DNA of 64,000 nucleotides from DT-110 sp964342305 (GCA_964342305.1 CAYFGK010000003.1:47410-111409); one strand, 5' to 3'; positions 7,126 through 16,355 are shown, numbered from the stretch's first letter. Made by a program: numbers and translations. Notes: generated from the letters alone by a model not told the origin.

Positions 7126-9204
7126 ATGTATCGATTGATCATACTCCTTGGATTGTGTTGGGCCTTTACTGGATGCCGCGAAGTAGCTTTGTCACCCGCC
7201 CCATATCCCAGTGTGTCGGAGGTTGATATTATACCCCAGAATAATGGAGTCCTATTTCGGGCATCTATTGAGCGAAACACATCTGAACCTATCACTGACC
7301 ATGGCTTTCTCATCTCTTCTTCAAACATTCCAACTCTGGAAGCTGCTGAGATCACCCTTTCCTTAGGGACCGCAACAGAACAACCAGCTTCCTTTGAAGA
7401 GAAGCTGGAGTCATCGCTCGATAACGAAACCCAATATTTTGTCCGGGCTTTTCTTAAAACAGAGGATTTTACGGTCTACGGACTGATTAATTCATTTTCA
7501 GATTTTACCACGACTCTAACCCCACAAATTACCGGTTACGAGCCTACTGTGGGGATGCGAAGAGATACCCTATTCTTCTCGGGGCGCAATTTCCCGATTA
7601 ATCAATCTAAATTTTCGGTGAAGATTGGTGGCTTTTTCGCCCCCGTCGTACAAGCTCAACCCAACGGTTTTGGAGTGATTATCCCGGCGGTGGCCACAAA
7701 TGAATGGCACGAGATAGATCTGCAAATAAACTCGGTCCAGTATCCGATTGAAACGCCGGTGGAAGTAGTAGACTTCACAGCGGGTTTTACGCCAAGACAA
7801 GCGACCTTCCTGGATACCATCCGCATTCGTGGCGTTTTCCCCAATGTCATGTCTTCTTCAATCCCGTATCAGGTATTCATGGACGGTGCAGCCTCGGAAG
7901 TAGTTGATTTTCAACGCAACGTTATTTCGGCTCTGGTACCGGTGGGAGTTAGCACGGCGGCACCATCCATAACTGTTACCGTGCCGGATTCCATTCCCGG
8001 GAGTTTTGTAGCCCGCGGACCACTTCAGTTGATCAGCCCGGAAATCAGTTACTTTGACGGAGCAGCGATGAAGCGGGGCGAAACCTTCACAATTCATGGG
8101 AACTATTTTAACCCCGCTCCGGAGGGCAACCGGGTGTTCGTTAATGATCAGGAACTCAGGGTCGATGATGCAACTGCAGAACAAATAACCGTCTCCTGGT
8201 CAGGTGTTCCCGTTCCAGATAACGACTTTTTCCTGATCACCGAAGTTGCAGGACTCAGGGACTCTGTTCTGTCGGTGGGGCCTATCCCGGAACCGGAGAC
8301 CTGGCAGGAGTGGATATCATTTCCAATAAGTGGCTTTGATCGATACATCATTTATGAAACAGGAAAAGGAATTTACGCAGGCTTTGGTGAAAAAAATGGT
8401 GGATCTTTGGATGAGATGCTTTTCCGCTATGAACTAGGAACCGGCGAATGGACTAATGTTCCAGTGGAGGGGATTTTGGTGGATATATTCACACATAAAT
8501 TCGTGTGGCAAGAAGATGATCGCATTTATGTTTCTGGGAAAGTAGGGGGTGTCATTATTAACCAATTTAACCCGTTTAATGAGCTTTTCCAACGGAGAAT
8601 TTACAGGAATTTTGTAAGCTCTAACCGACTGGTGGATGCAGGATATTCATCCCTATATGCTCAAAATAAATCTTTCCTGCTTTATGATCTGGGATTATTA
8701 TTTGAATATGACTCTACGATTGAAGGGCAACTTTCCTTAAGGGTCTTGGAACAATTTTTCAACCCTGTTAACCGGCGGATATTAGTTCGCCCAATTGGGA
8801 TATGGGCTGGATCAAGGCATTATTACCAATTGCGGATGGAAAAAGAGCGGCCCGAGGATGAACCACAGGTTTATTTATATGAATTATCGGATAAAAACCT
8901 GGAAGAGGGTGTTATTGAGTGGACTTCGAAAGGTGCAATTGGTGAAGGGGAGTTTACAGTGTCAGAAACTCATTTAGAATTTGCCACTGAAATTTGGTCA
9001 GACGAATCCGGGGAAGAAATCTACTTTTTGTTGGGACCAAGTGAAGAAGCCGATGAGACCCAGTTGCTTTATGGCAATGAGTCCCGTGGATTCAAAACTG
9101 CCATTTTACCAGAGAAAATATTCGCAAAAAATATGCTGGTAAGGCCTGACGGGAGCCTCTGGGTCCCAGGGAACGGAAAAATCTGGCGATTTCAATTTAA
9201 ATAA
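7126..9204 (+). CDS. Large IPT/TIG-repeat surface lipoprotein
   Basis: The ATG at 7126 gives 692 residues and a lipoprotein signal peptide with lipobox FTGC (Cys about residue 17). After a fibronectin-III-like segment (about 25-125) come three IPT/TIG-type immunoglobulin units, recognisable by ITGYEPTVGMRRDTLFFSG, GFTPRQATFLDTIRIRG and SYFDGAAMKRGETFTIHGNYF. The last ~280 residues resemble a kelch-like or propeller region (YIIYETGKGIYAGFG, IYVSGKVGG). It follows the barrel gene by 10 nt and may be its surface partner. The ligand is unknown. Confidence 0.8.
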   Translation: MYRLIILLGLCWAFTGCREVALSPAPYPSVSEVDIIPQNNGVLFRASIERNTSEPITDHGFLISSSNIPTLEAAEITLSLGTATEQPASFEEKLESSLDNETQYFVRAFLKTEDFTVYGLINSFSDFTTTLTPQITGYEPTVGMRRDTLFFSGRNFPINQSKFSVKIGGFFAPVVQAQPNGFGVIIPAVATNEWHEIDLQINSVQYPIETPVEVVDFTAGFTPRQATFLDTIRIRGVFPNVMSSSIPYQVFMDGAASEVVDFQRNVISALVPVGVSTAAPSITVTVPDSIPGSFVARGPLQLISPEISYFDGAAMKRGETFTIHGNYFNPAPEGNRVFVNDQELRVDDATAEQITVSWSGVPVPDNDFFLITEVAGLRDSVLSVGPIPEPETWQEWISFPISGFDRYIIYETGKGIYAGFGEKNGGSLDEMLFRYELGTGEWTNVPVEGILVDIFTHKFVWQEDDRIYVSGKVGGVIINQFNPFNELFQRRIYRNFVSSNRLVDAGYSSLYAQNKSFLLYDLGLLFEYDSTIEGQLSLRVLEQFFNPVNRRILVRPIGIWAGSRHYYQLRMEKERPEDEPQVYLYELSDKNLEEGVIEWTSKGAIGEGEFTVSETHLEFATEIWSDESGEEIYFLLGPSEEADETQLLYGNESRGFKTAILPEKIFAKNMLVRPDGSLWVPGNGKIWRFQFK

Positions 9205-9219
9205 CCCAAACTACTTATG

Positions 9220-9242
9220 TCAGGTAATGATATTTTACCTGA
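9220..9242. terminator. Hairpin between convergent genes
   Basis: TCAGGTAA (9220-9227) and TTACCTGA (9235-9242) pair perfectly over 8 bp around a TGATATT loop. It lies between the rightward gene ending at 9204 and the leftward gene ending at 9299 and may serve both. Confidence 0.5.
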
Positions 9243-9298
9243 TGAGAGAACCTGGGTCATTCACAACGGCTACGTGTGGAGCTTCCTCCGCGAATAAA

Positions 9299-10486
9299 TT
9301 AAAACAACGTATACCCCAACTGTAACGAATACACCGTCAGGTCACCCCGCCAGGAGAAAAAATCATTAGTAGTATTTCGTGGTACCTGGAAGCGCCCCTC
9401 CACGCTGAAGTCTCCGGCCCGGAAGCCAATACCGGCCATGAAATTCGGAAGACTGGCCACTTCGATAAAATCATTGTCTGGCAGATCATACCGGCTGTTC
9501 GATCCTTCGAAGGGCATTACAAGGCCTGCATTAACGTACAATGATTGGGTAGCTTCCAGGAAGAAGTAGTGCCGGAGGCCCAGGGTTAGCTCCAGGGCCT
9601 GATAGGTAAGCTCGGTTTCGGGGCCTTCGTCGGATTCACTGTTGTAAAAGGCGAAAGCAGGCTCAACGAGTGCAGCCCACTTATAGCGCTGAAAGGGGAG
9701 GAGTACTTCCAGGGAAATACCTGCCCTTGCTGAAAAGCTGCCATTGATCTTGGAAGGCTCTGCAAAAGAAACAACCAGCACCTCGTTGTCTAAAGAGCTT
9801 TGAAAAAAATTGGCACCAGCATGCAGCGACCATCGCAGTTGAATGGGCGTACCCTGATTTAAATAGGTAATGTCGTTACCGGCACATTCGGCGTATTCCC
9901 GAAAATAACGGATGAGTTCCTTTTTCTCGTATTCCAGGTCGTCCAGATCGGGGTCCCGTATACAGGCCAACTCGGTTAATAACTGACCTTTATAAGAATC
10001 ATTGACCAATACACTTGTGCCGTCCTCCGTTTTGTATCGTCGATAGATAAGCGGCTCGATGGCCCCTCCGTTCTTTTGGTAATAGTAGCGGGTTACGGGA
10101 GCATCAATATACTGGAACAGCGTAGCCTCGCTTTCGAGTAATACCCGTAGGAAAACAGTCTCCGTCGACCATTCCGGATTTCGGCCAAAGGGTAAGTTAC
10201 TGGTTATATCCGAGGCCCTGTCAACACGAACTTTTGCCCGCACAAACCGATCGCCCGATTCTATTCCGAATGACTCTACTTCCTCCATACGTGCAGTCTG
10301 GATGTTGCCTTCGGAAGTCAACCGGTAGGAGATGGACTCAGGGTTACTGCGCCAGTCTTTATTCTGGATAAAAACATCCTGGCGGTTTCCGGAATCAAAT
10401 ACAATAAACCCTCGGGTAAAAGGAGCCTGAGCTCCTACAAGAGAAGTGCAGCACAAAAAAAGCAGAATCAGGCAGCGATTGACCAT
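9299..10486 (-). CDS. Predicted outer-membrane barrel protein, family A copy 2
   Basis: The protein has 395 residues, with a signal peptide ending SLVGAQ near residue 20. The first domain starts PFTRGFIVFDSGNRQDVFIQNKDWRSNPESISYRL, close in plan to the protein at 5877-7115. The second half shows barrel strands (LRWSLHAGANFFQSSL, LTVYSLQLGYTLF) and ends in Phe, as outer-membrane proteins often do. It lies downstream of another leftward barrel gene with a 60-nt spacer. Function unknown. Confidence 0.8.
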   Translation of the reverse strand: MVNRCLILLFLCCTSLVGAQAPFTRGFIVFDSGNRQDVFIQNKDWRSNPESISYRLTSEGNIQTARMEEVESFGIESGDRFVRAKVRVDRASDITSNLPFGRNPEWSTETVFLRVLLESEATLFQYIDAPVTRYYYQKNGGAIEPLIYRRYKTEDGTSVLVNDSYKGQLLTELACIRDPDLDDLEYEKKELIRYFREYAECAGNDITYLNQGTPIQLRWSLHAGANFFQSSLDNEVLVVSFAEPSKINGSFSARAGISLEVLLPFQRYKWAALVEPAFAFYNSESDEGPETELTYQALELTLGLRHYFFLEATQSLYVNAGLVMPFEGSNSRYDLPDNDFIEVASLPNFMAGIGFRAGDFSVEGRFQVPRNTTNDFFSWRGDLTVYSLQLGYTLF

Positions 10487-10546
10487 AGCAACTGGGTGTT
10501 TAGTATTCGTGTACCCAGTAAATATATCAATTTTCGAACCAGATTT

Positions 10547-11194
10547 TTAGCGGCCAAGAAACACTCCTACCGAAAAAATCCAGCGGCTTTCGGATTGGTT
10601 AAATTCGTACTGTTGACCCGCAAAATTGATGTGATCGCCAAAATTGTCGAAGTTACCTTCGTAGCGCACATCCAGCGTTACATTCCACAGGTCAAGTCCG
10701 GCTCCTGCCAAAAAACTAACGGTCAGATCTTCGAAAGTCTGATCGTAATTATCGAACTGAAAAAGATCAGAAGCACTGTCGATAAACACCCGTCCTTCGG
10801 GGCCGGCCATCAGGCGCAGGGGGCCTAGTTTGGCCCCCAGCAAAAGCGGTATATCCAGATACTGGTATTTCTCTTCCAGCAACATGCCGGCACTGCCCTG
10901 CTGGCTCAGATCATCGACCATGAATTCTACAGTATTGGAATTAAAGACTACCTCCGGTTGCAACAACACCGTGCTCCCCAGTGGTATGCGCAACATTACG
11001 CCGGCGTGTACTCCGTACCGGGCTTCCTCAAGGGCCAGGCGCAGACGATCGCCGCCGCCCATTTGCAGGACCTCTAATTCATCGACATTAACATCGGTAG
11101 TACTGAGGCCACCTTTAAATCCAAATTGGATTTGAGCCTCACTCAGGGAGGTACCCATCAGCAGGAAGCAGGGCACGAGCAACAGGAAACGCAT
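10547..11194 (-). CDS. Small outer-membrane beta-barrel protein
   Basis: The protein has 215 residues, with a signal peptide ending SLSEAQ. The mature part opens IQFGFKGGLSTTDVNVDE and continues with alternating strands (VHAGVMLRIPLGSTVLLQPEVVF, YLDIPLLLGAKLG, VSFLAGAGLDLWNVTLDVRYEGNF, WIFSVGVFLGR). This is the pattern of the small 8-10 strand barrel family (porin-like or PorT-like) common in Bacteroidota. It is transcribed leftwards, probably with the 9299-10486 gene. No enzymatic motif is visible. Confidence 0.85.
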   Translation of the reverse strand: MRFLLLVPCFLLMGTSLSEAQIQFGFKGGLSTTDVNVDELEVLQMGGGDRLRLALEEARYGVHAGVMLRIPLGSTVLLQPEVVFNSNTVEFMVDDLSQQGSAGMLLEEKYQYLDIPLLLGAKLGPLRLMAGPEGRVFIDSASDLFQFDNYDQTFEDLTVSFLAGAGLDLWNVTLDVRYEGNFDNFGDHINFAGQQYEFNQSESRWIFSVGVFLGR

Positions 11195-11259
11195 ATCGGT
11201 AGTAATTTATTTATACAGCTAAGATATGGGATCAAACGCATTCCCTTCAATATTGTTAC

Positions 11260-11273
11260 TTTTGGCGAAAGCC
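11260..11273 (+). repeat. GNRA mini-hairpin, GAAA loop, upstream of ysxC
   Basis: Reads TTTT-GGC-GAAA-GCC, 22 nt before the ysxC start. The T-run overlaps TACTTTTG (11257-11264), which fits the TAnnTTTG -7 consensus of Bacteroidota; no matching -33 element is seen. Confidence 0.85.
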
Positions 11274-11295
11274 CTTAAAAAAAGTTTAAGTGTTT

Positions 11296-11901
11296 ATGGA
11301 GGTACAGCAAACCGAATTCCGCGGCAGTTTCCCAAGTGTTCAGCAATGTCCTCAGGACGATCGACCGGAATTTGCGTTTATCGGCCGGTCTAACGTGGGA
11401 AAATCCAGCCTGATAAATATGCTCACCGGCCGGACTAACCTGGCACATACCTCCAAAAAGCCGGGGAAGACCCAACTGCTTAATTATTTCCTGATCAATC
11501 AGCAATGGCATTTGGTGGACCTGCCCGGCTATGGCTACGCCAAAATATCCAAGAAAAAAAGGCAGGAATGGGAACGCATGATCCAGGACTACCTCGTGAA
11601 ACGCCTGCAGATGCAGTGTGCCTTCGTCCTGATCGACTCCATGATCCCGCCCCAAAAGATTGACATTGACTTTCTCGACTGGCTGGGAAAAATGCGTATT
11701 CCCTTTGTGATCGTCTATACCAAAACCGACCGACTCAAACCCGATGAGCTGTCCGGGAACCTCGAGGCTATTCAGACCGCACTGGCGGAGTATTGGGAGC
11801 CCTTGCCTCAGCAGTTTATCACCTCGTCGGAAAAAGGCATAGGACGGGCCGAGATTTTATCGTTTATTGAGGAGGTGCGTTTGCGCGCCGAGGAACACTA
11901 G
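11296..11901 (+). CDS. ysxC: Ribosome biogenesis GTPase YsxC/EngB
   Basis: The ATG at 11296 gives 201 residues, normal for the family; a GTG 6 nt upstream is possible. G1 is GRSNVGKSS, G3 is DLPGYGYA, G4 is TKTD and G5 is SSEKG, with the LNYF/KKPGKTQLLN switch region between. EngB-type GTPases bind GTP and help mature the 50S ribosomal subunit in the cytoplasm. The gene is followed 10 nt later by an acyltransferase gene and is probably cotranscribed with it. A mini-hairpin overlapping a -7-like box lies just upstream. Confidence 0.96.
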   Translation: MEVQQTEFRGSFPSVQQCPQDDRPEFAFIGRSNVGKSSLINMLTGRTNLAHTSKKPGKTQLLNYFLINQQWHLVDLPGYGYAKISKKKRQEWERMIQDYLVKRLQMQCAFVLIDSMIPPQKIDIDFLDWLGKMRIPFVIVYTKTDRLKPDELSGNLEAIQTALAEYWEPLPQQFITSSEKGIGRAEILSFIEEVRLRAEEH

Positions 11902-11911
11902 AAGCCATTAT

Positions 11912-13657
11912 ATGAAGGGACGAGGTTCCGTACGAAATCCGAAAACCGTTTATCCGCAAGTCCTTCCCAAACTGGAAGACTGGCCCATCTATAAACTCAG
12001 TGAAGACCGCAAAAAATTCATTGAGGAAATTGACATGCACGTACTACGCCGACTCACCAGCCAGTCGGCCGAACAGGTGGAAGATATGCTCACCCGTGCC
12101 ATTTATCAGGAGCGTATCCGGGTCAAGGAGGAACCCTGGAAGGTCGATCCACCCAACGAAAAGCAATTCTGGCGCCGTATTCGCAAGCAATTGATCCGCC
12201 GTTCCCTCGACCAGCCCCGCGAGGATGCCATTCGCAGTAATGCGGAGATCCTGCAAAAGATAGTTCACCGCTACAGTGAGGAGATCGTGGGAACCTTTCG
12301 GATCAAAACCTTCCTGTTCGCCCGCCGCTTCCTCACCTTTTTCTTTAACCGCCTGTTACAGGCAAAGCAACGCGGGTTCTTTCGGGCCCGCGGAGCACGT
12401 AAGCGCTTGTACGAAAAGCTGATCGTACGCGGCGAAGTGGAAAAGCTGCGTAGCCTCTTCGAGAAAGGGACCGTGGTAGTGGTACCTACCCACTTTTCCA
12501 ACCTTGATTCTATTCTGATCGGCTATGCACTGGATGCCGTAGTGGGCTTACCCTCTTTTTCCTACGGAGCCGGACTGAACCTCTACAATACCGGATATAC
12601 GGCTTATTTCATGAATCGCCTGGGGGCTTACCGGGTCGACCGACGCAAAAAGAATGCCATCTACCTCGAAACCCTCAAAGGCATGTCGACCCTTTCCATC
12701 AAGCGTGGCACTAATAGCCTGTTTTTCCCGGGTGGCACGCGCTCGCGGTCCGGACAATTGGAAAACAAGTTAAAAATGGGACTCCTCGGCACCGTTATCG
12801 AAGCCCAGCGAGCCCTGTACCAGGAAGGAAAAGACGAGAAGATATTCGTGGTACCCCTGGTACTCGGTTATCATTTTGTACTGGAAGCTCCCTTCCTGAT
12901 CGAACAGCACCTCAAACGCATGGGGAAGGAACGCTATATCCGGGCCAAAGACGACTTTTTCTCGCCGACGCGAATTTTACGGTACGCCTGGAAGGTGTTA
13001 TCCGAAGGCAATGACATCACCCTCTCATTCGGCCAACCTCTGGATGTGATGGGAAATATTGTGGACGAAGAAGGCAACAGCTACGATAAATATGGCAACC
13101 CCATTCAGGTTCGGGAGTATTTCGAATCCGACGGAGCGGTTACCCAAAATCTCCAACGCGAAAATGAGTACACCCGCCAGCTGGCCGATGCCATCGTAAA
13201 GCGTTACCACGAAGATAACATAGTACTCAGCAGTCATCTGGTGGCTTTTGCTGCGTTCAATATTCTCAAAAAGGATAATCCCAAACTCGACCTGTACGGG
13301 GTTATGCGATTACCTACCGATGAATACGTATTCCCGTTGGAGACACTCCGCAAAACCCTGGAGCAACTGCAGGAAGCCCTGCTGGCCATGGCTGACTCCG
13401 GTAAAATCAAGTTATCGGATCAGGTATACGGGGAGACCGATGCACTTATCCAGCACGGGATTTCCCGTCTGGGTACTTTTCACCTGAAAAAGCCCCTGCG
13501 ATTCACCAAAAAAGGGGAGGTGGTAAGCGATAGTTTTCATTTGCTCTACTACTACCACAACCGCCTCGAGAACTATGGCCTGGACAAAATGATTGCCTGG
13601 AAGGAAATACCACTCGACCTTTCGGTAAAAGAACAGGAAACGGTAGCTGAGAAGTAG
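11912..13657 (+). CDS. Glycerolipid acyltransferase (PlsB/PlsC superfamily)
   Basis: The ATG at 11912 is preferred; the frame is open upstream but only within ysxC. The protein has 581 residues. The acyltransferase core shows the HX4D motif HFSNLD (His194-Asp199) and the substrate-binding motif FPGGTRSRSG (272-281), where most relatives have FPEGTR. A long N-terminal region of about 180 residues and a C-terminal region without motifs flank the core, as in glycerol-3-phosphate acyltransferase-like proteins rather than short PlsC enzymes. It should transfer an acyl chain to a glycerophosphate at the inner membrane for phospholipid synthesis; whether it acts on the sn-1 or sn-2 position is not decided. 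Confidence 0.88.
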   Translation: MKGRGSVRNPKTVYPQVLPKLEDWPIYKLSEDRKKFIEEIDMHVLRRLTSQSAEQVEDMLTRAIYQERIRVKEEPWKVDPPNEKQFWRRIRKQLIRRSLDQPREDAIRSNAEILQKIVHRYSEEIVGTFRIKTFLFARRFLTFFFNRLLQAKQRGFFRARGARKRLYEKLIVRGEVEKLRSLFEKGTVVVVPTHFSNLDSILIGYALDAVVGLPSFSYGAGLNLYNTGYTAYFMNRLGAYRVDRRKKNAIYLETLKGMSTLSIKRGTNSLFFPGGTRSRSGQLENKLKMGLLGTVIEAQRALYQEGKDEKIFVVPLVLGYHFVLEAPFLIEQHLKRMGKERYIRAKDDFFSPTRILRYAWKVLSEGNDITLSFGQPLDVMGNIVDEEGNSYDKYGNPIQVREYFESDGAVTQNLQRENEYTRQLADAIVKRYHEDNIVLSSHLVAFAAFNILKKDNPKLDLYGVMRLPTDEYVFPLETLRKTLEQLQEALLAMADSGKIKLSDQVYGETDALIQHGISRLGTFHLKKPLRFTKKGEVVSDSFHLLYYYHNRLENYGLDKMIAWKEIPLDLSVKEQETVAEK

Positions 13658-13697
13658 ACGGGTCTTGCTATTTTGGCCGGAAAAACCTCCCGGGCCC

Positions 13698-14471
13698 ATG
13701 CTAACTCGTTTTTTCCTTTCGGAACGCAACATGATGATCGCCATTTTGATAAATGCGGTGATCATTTTTCTGCTGTATTTCCCCGGCTACCGGAATGATC
13801 CCGCTTTTGAAACGGTCGATCACCTGTTCATCCTTTTCTTCATCATTGAGGCGGTGGTGAAAATGCGTTACTATAAGGTCAGGGGCTATTTCAAAGACCC
13901 CTGGAACCGCTTTGATCTGACCATAGTATTGCTCAGTATCCCTTCGGTATTGGTCAATTTCATACCGATTCCCGATACGTCTCTGCTGATTATCCTGCGT
14001 CTGTTCCGTCTGGTGCGATTGGTGCGTTTCATCCGGTTTATTCCTAACATGGGGCAGCTGATGTCGGGACTGGGCCGAGCACTGAAGGCCTCCGTATTTG
14101 TATTAGCAGCGGTTTTCTTTTTAAATTTTCTGTTGGCCATTTTCACCTGCCACATCTTCGGGCGGGTCGATCCGGAGCATTTCGGAGATCCGCTGATTGC
14201 ATCCTATTCCATCTTTCAATTGTTTACGTTGGAGGGGTGGAATGAGATCCCGGCGGGAATCGTCGACGATCTACCATCGCCCCTTATGGTCTGGGGAACT
14301 CGCTTTTACTTTGGTCTTGTGGTACTGATTGGCGGAATATTCGGAATGTCGCTGGCCAACGCTGTATTCGTCGATGAAATGACTATCGACAACAACCGGG
14401 AACTGGAAAGCAAGATTGACAAACTCCACGAAGAGATCTCCGATCTAAAGCGATTACTGGCCAATAAGTAG
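13698..14471 (+). CDS. Bacterial voltage-gated cation channel (NavBac/CavMr type)
   Basis: The ATG at 13698 gives 257 residues, the size of single-domain bacterial channels that work as tetramers. Six helices can be placed: S1 about 12-30, S2 38-55, S3 70-88, S4 97-116, S5 130-153, S6 201-226. S4 has arginine every third residue (101, 104, 107, 110, 113), the voltage sensor. The pore loop reads FQLFTLEGWNEIP (173-185). NaChBac-type sodium channels usually have TLESW; the Gly at filter position 4 resembles the calcium-selective CavMr. A heptad-rich tail (about 232-254, ESKIDKLHEEISDLKRLL) fits the C-terminal coiled coil of the family. Confidence 0.92.
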   Translation: MLTRFFLSERNMMIAILINAVIIFLLYFPGYRNDPAFETVDHLFILFFIIEAVVKMRYYKVRGYFKDPWNRFDLTIVLLSIPSVLVNFIPIPDTSLLIILRLFRLVRLVRFIRFIPNMGQLMSGLGRALKASVFVLAAVFFLNFLLAIFTCHIFGRVDPEHFGDPLIASYSIFQLFTLEGWNEIPAGIVDDLPSPLMVWGTRFYFGLVVLIGGIFGMSLANAVFVDEMTIDNNRELESKIDKLHEEISDLKRLLANK

Positions 14472-14521
14472 GCTGCTGTTTCGTATGTTTGCAGACTCAG
14501 TTTGCACAAAAGCTACGACCC

Positions 14522-15064
14522 GTGAATTTTATTATCTACGACCTGGAAGCCACCTGCTGGCGGGGGCGACCCCCAAAGAAAGTTCAGGAAATTATAGAAA
14601 TCGGTGCCTTGCTGGTCAATGGATACGGAGAAGTAGAGGATGTCTTCAGTCGCTTCGTGCGCCCCGTTGTCAGTCCTAATTTATCCGCTTTTTGTGAAGA
14701 ACTCACCAGCATTACCCAGGAGGATGTGGACCGGGCCGATACCTTTGACCGCGTAATCGAAGATTTCCAGGACTGGGGCCATATTCTCGACGAGGATTAC
14801 GTGCTCTGTTCCTGGGGCAGTTTCGATAAACGCCAGCTTATCAGCGACTGCGAACTACACGATCTCGAACCCGACTGGGCCAGGGAACACATCAACCTGA
14901 AACGTCAGTATCAGGATATCAAGCGCCTTCGCAAACCTTCCGGTCTCCGACGCGCCGTCGAAAACGAAGGCTTTGAATTCACGGGCATCCACCACCGCGC
15001 GATCGCCGATGCCGAAAACCTTACCAAGATCTTTACGAAGTACCTGGATATGTGGCAATACTAG
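14522..15064 (+). CDS. DEDDh 3'-5' exonuclease, ERI1-like
   Basis: The GTG at 14522 is chosen because it places MNFIIYDLEATCW at the N-terminus, matching relatives as I recall them; a TTG 33 nt upstream adds 11 residues. The protein has 180 residues. Exo I motif is DLEATC (the DxE pair), Exo II lies in LCSWGSFDKRQLISDC, and Exo III is HHRAIADAENL (His and Asp of the DEDDh class). The short single-domain form with TCW is typical of ERI1-like RNA-trimming exonucleases, so RNA is a likelier substrate than DNA, but this is inference. Convergent with ychF. Confidence 0.9.
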   Translation: MNFIIYDLEATCWRGRPPKKVQEIIEIGALLVNGYGEVEDVFSRFVRPVVSPNLSAFCEELTSITQEDVDRADTFDRVIEDFQDWGHILDEDYVLCSWGSFDKRQLISDCELHDLEPDWAREHINLKRQYQDIKRLRKPSGLRRAVENEGFEFTGIHHRAIADAENLTKIFTKYLDMWQY

Positions 15065-15254
15065 TCAGGTTTGAGGTATGAGGTGTGGGGTTTGAGGTGG
15101 AGCGCTGATCCTCTGGATCGCGTCAAGGACAAGTCCACAATAAAACGGGGCACGATACTGAAATCTCTATCAGATATAAGTACTAATCAGGTTATAGGTT
15201 TGAGGTTAGGTTAGAGGTGACCTCAAACCCCAAACCTCAAACCTATAACCTGAC
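15065..15254. repeat. Convergent spacer with a 20-bp perfect word palindrome
   Basis: The left part holds GGTTTGAGGTATGAGGTG words, then GATCCTCTGGATC and GGACAAGTCC mini-palindromes. CAGGTTATAGGTTTGAGGTT (15188-15207) pairs perfectly with 15233-15252; the 25-nt loop contains a smaller GAGGT/ACCTC hairpin. The spacer lies between the exonuclease and ychF stops and may act as a bidirectional terminator. Confidence 0.75.
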
Positions 15255-16355
15255 TTATACATTGAACAGAAAGTGCATTACATCACCGTCCTCGACTATG
15301 TATTCCTTACCTTCCACCGACATTTTGCCGGCGGCTTTTACGCTGGCTTCGGAGCCGTGTTGAACGTAATCGTCGTAAGCAATCACCTCAGCCCGTATGA
15401 AGCCCTTCTCAAAATCCGAGTGGATCACGCCGGCGGCCTGGGGGGCTTTGGTGCCACGACGAATGGTCCAGGCGCGGACCTCTTTTTCTCCGGCCGTGAA
15501 GTAGGTGATCAAATCGAGTAGTTTGTAACTGGCGGAGATGAGATGATGGACACCGGGTTTTTCGAGGCCCATATCAGCCAGGAATTCCTGACGTTCCTCT
15601 TTTGATTCCAATTCGGCAATATCGGCTTCGATGCCGGCACTGATGAGGATAACTCCGGCATCTTCGTTAGCGACGGCCTCCATGAATTTTTTGGTGTGTT
15701 CGTTCCCCTCGTGTACCGCATCCTCATCCACATTGCATACGTAGAGGATGGGTTTATTGGTTAGAAGGAGCATATCATCGAGCAGCTCCTGATCCTCCTC
15801 TTTGTCCAATTCCAGGGTACGGGCAGGTTTGTCTTCTTCGAGGTGGGCTTTGATCAGCTCGGCGGTATCGACCAGACGCAGTACCTCTTTATCACCTGAT
15901 TTGGAGTTCTTGCGCAGTTTGTCGAGTCGCTTCTCAACGGTATCCAGATCTTTGAGGATCAGCTCGGTGTCGATGATTTCCTTGTCGCGAACGGGGTTTA
16001 CACTGCCATCTACGTGAACGACATTATCATTCTCAAAACAACGCACCACGTGGATGATGGCGTCTACTTCCCGTATATTGGCCAGGAATTGGTTGCCCAG
16101 TCCTTCTCCCTGGCTGGCTCCCTTGATCAGTCCGGCAATATCGACGATCTCGACGGTGGTAGGGATAACTTTTTGGGGATTAACCAGTTCCTCCAGCTTG
16201 TCGAGCCGTTGATCGGGAACGGTGATGACCCCGACGTTGGGGTCTTTGGTGGCAAACGGATAATTGGCCGCCAGTGCTTTAGCCGATGTCAGCGCATTAA
16301 AAAGCGTAGATTTTCCGACATTGGGGAGTCCCACAATACCACATCGTAAACCCAT
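15255..16355 (-). CDS. ychF: Redox-regulated ATPase YchF (Obg-family)
   Basis: The protein has 366 residues, the normal length. The P-loop is GLPNVGKST at residues 8-16, followed by the family signature NYPFATKDPNVGVI and by VDIAGLIKGASQGEGLGN (G3). NKPILYVCNVDED stands in the G4 region. The C-terminus is a TGS domain (TIRRGTKAPQAAGVIHSDFEKGFIRAEV). YchF binds ATP rather than GTP and associates with ribosomes; it affects stress responses. A leftward promoter is visible at 16413-16443. Confidence 0.97.
   Translation of the reverse strand: MGLRCGIVGLPNVGKSTLFNALTSAKALAANYPFATKDPNVGVITVPDQRLDKLEELVNPQKVIPTTVEIVDIAGLIKGASQGEGLGNQFLANIREVDAIIHVVRCFENDNVVHVDGSVNPVRDKEIIDTELILKDLDTVEKRLDKLRKNSKSGDKEVLRLVDTAELIKAHLEEDKPARTLELDKEEDQELLDDMLLLTNKPILYVCNVDEDAVHEGNEHTKKFMEAVANEDAGVILISAGIEADIAELESKEERQEFLADMGLEKPGVHHLISASYKLLDLITYFTAGEKEVRAWTIRRGTKAPQAAGVIHSDFEKGFIRAEVIAYDDYVQHGSEASVKAAGKMSVEGKEYIVEDGDVMHFLFNV

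Noticed and set aside
9645..9660. GGCGAAAGC near 9649 as a further mini-hairpin
   Set aside because: It lacks the T-run and the last stem base, so it does not meet the rule used for the family.
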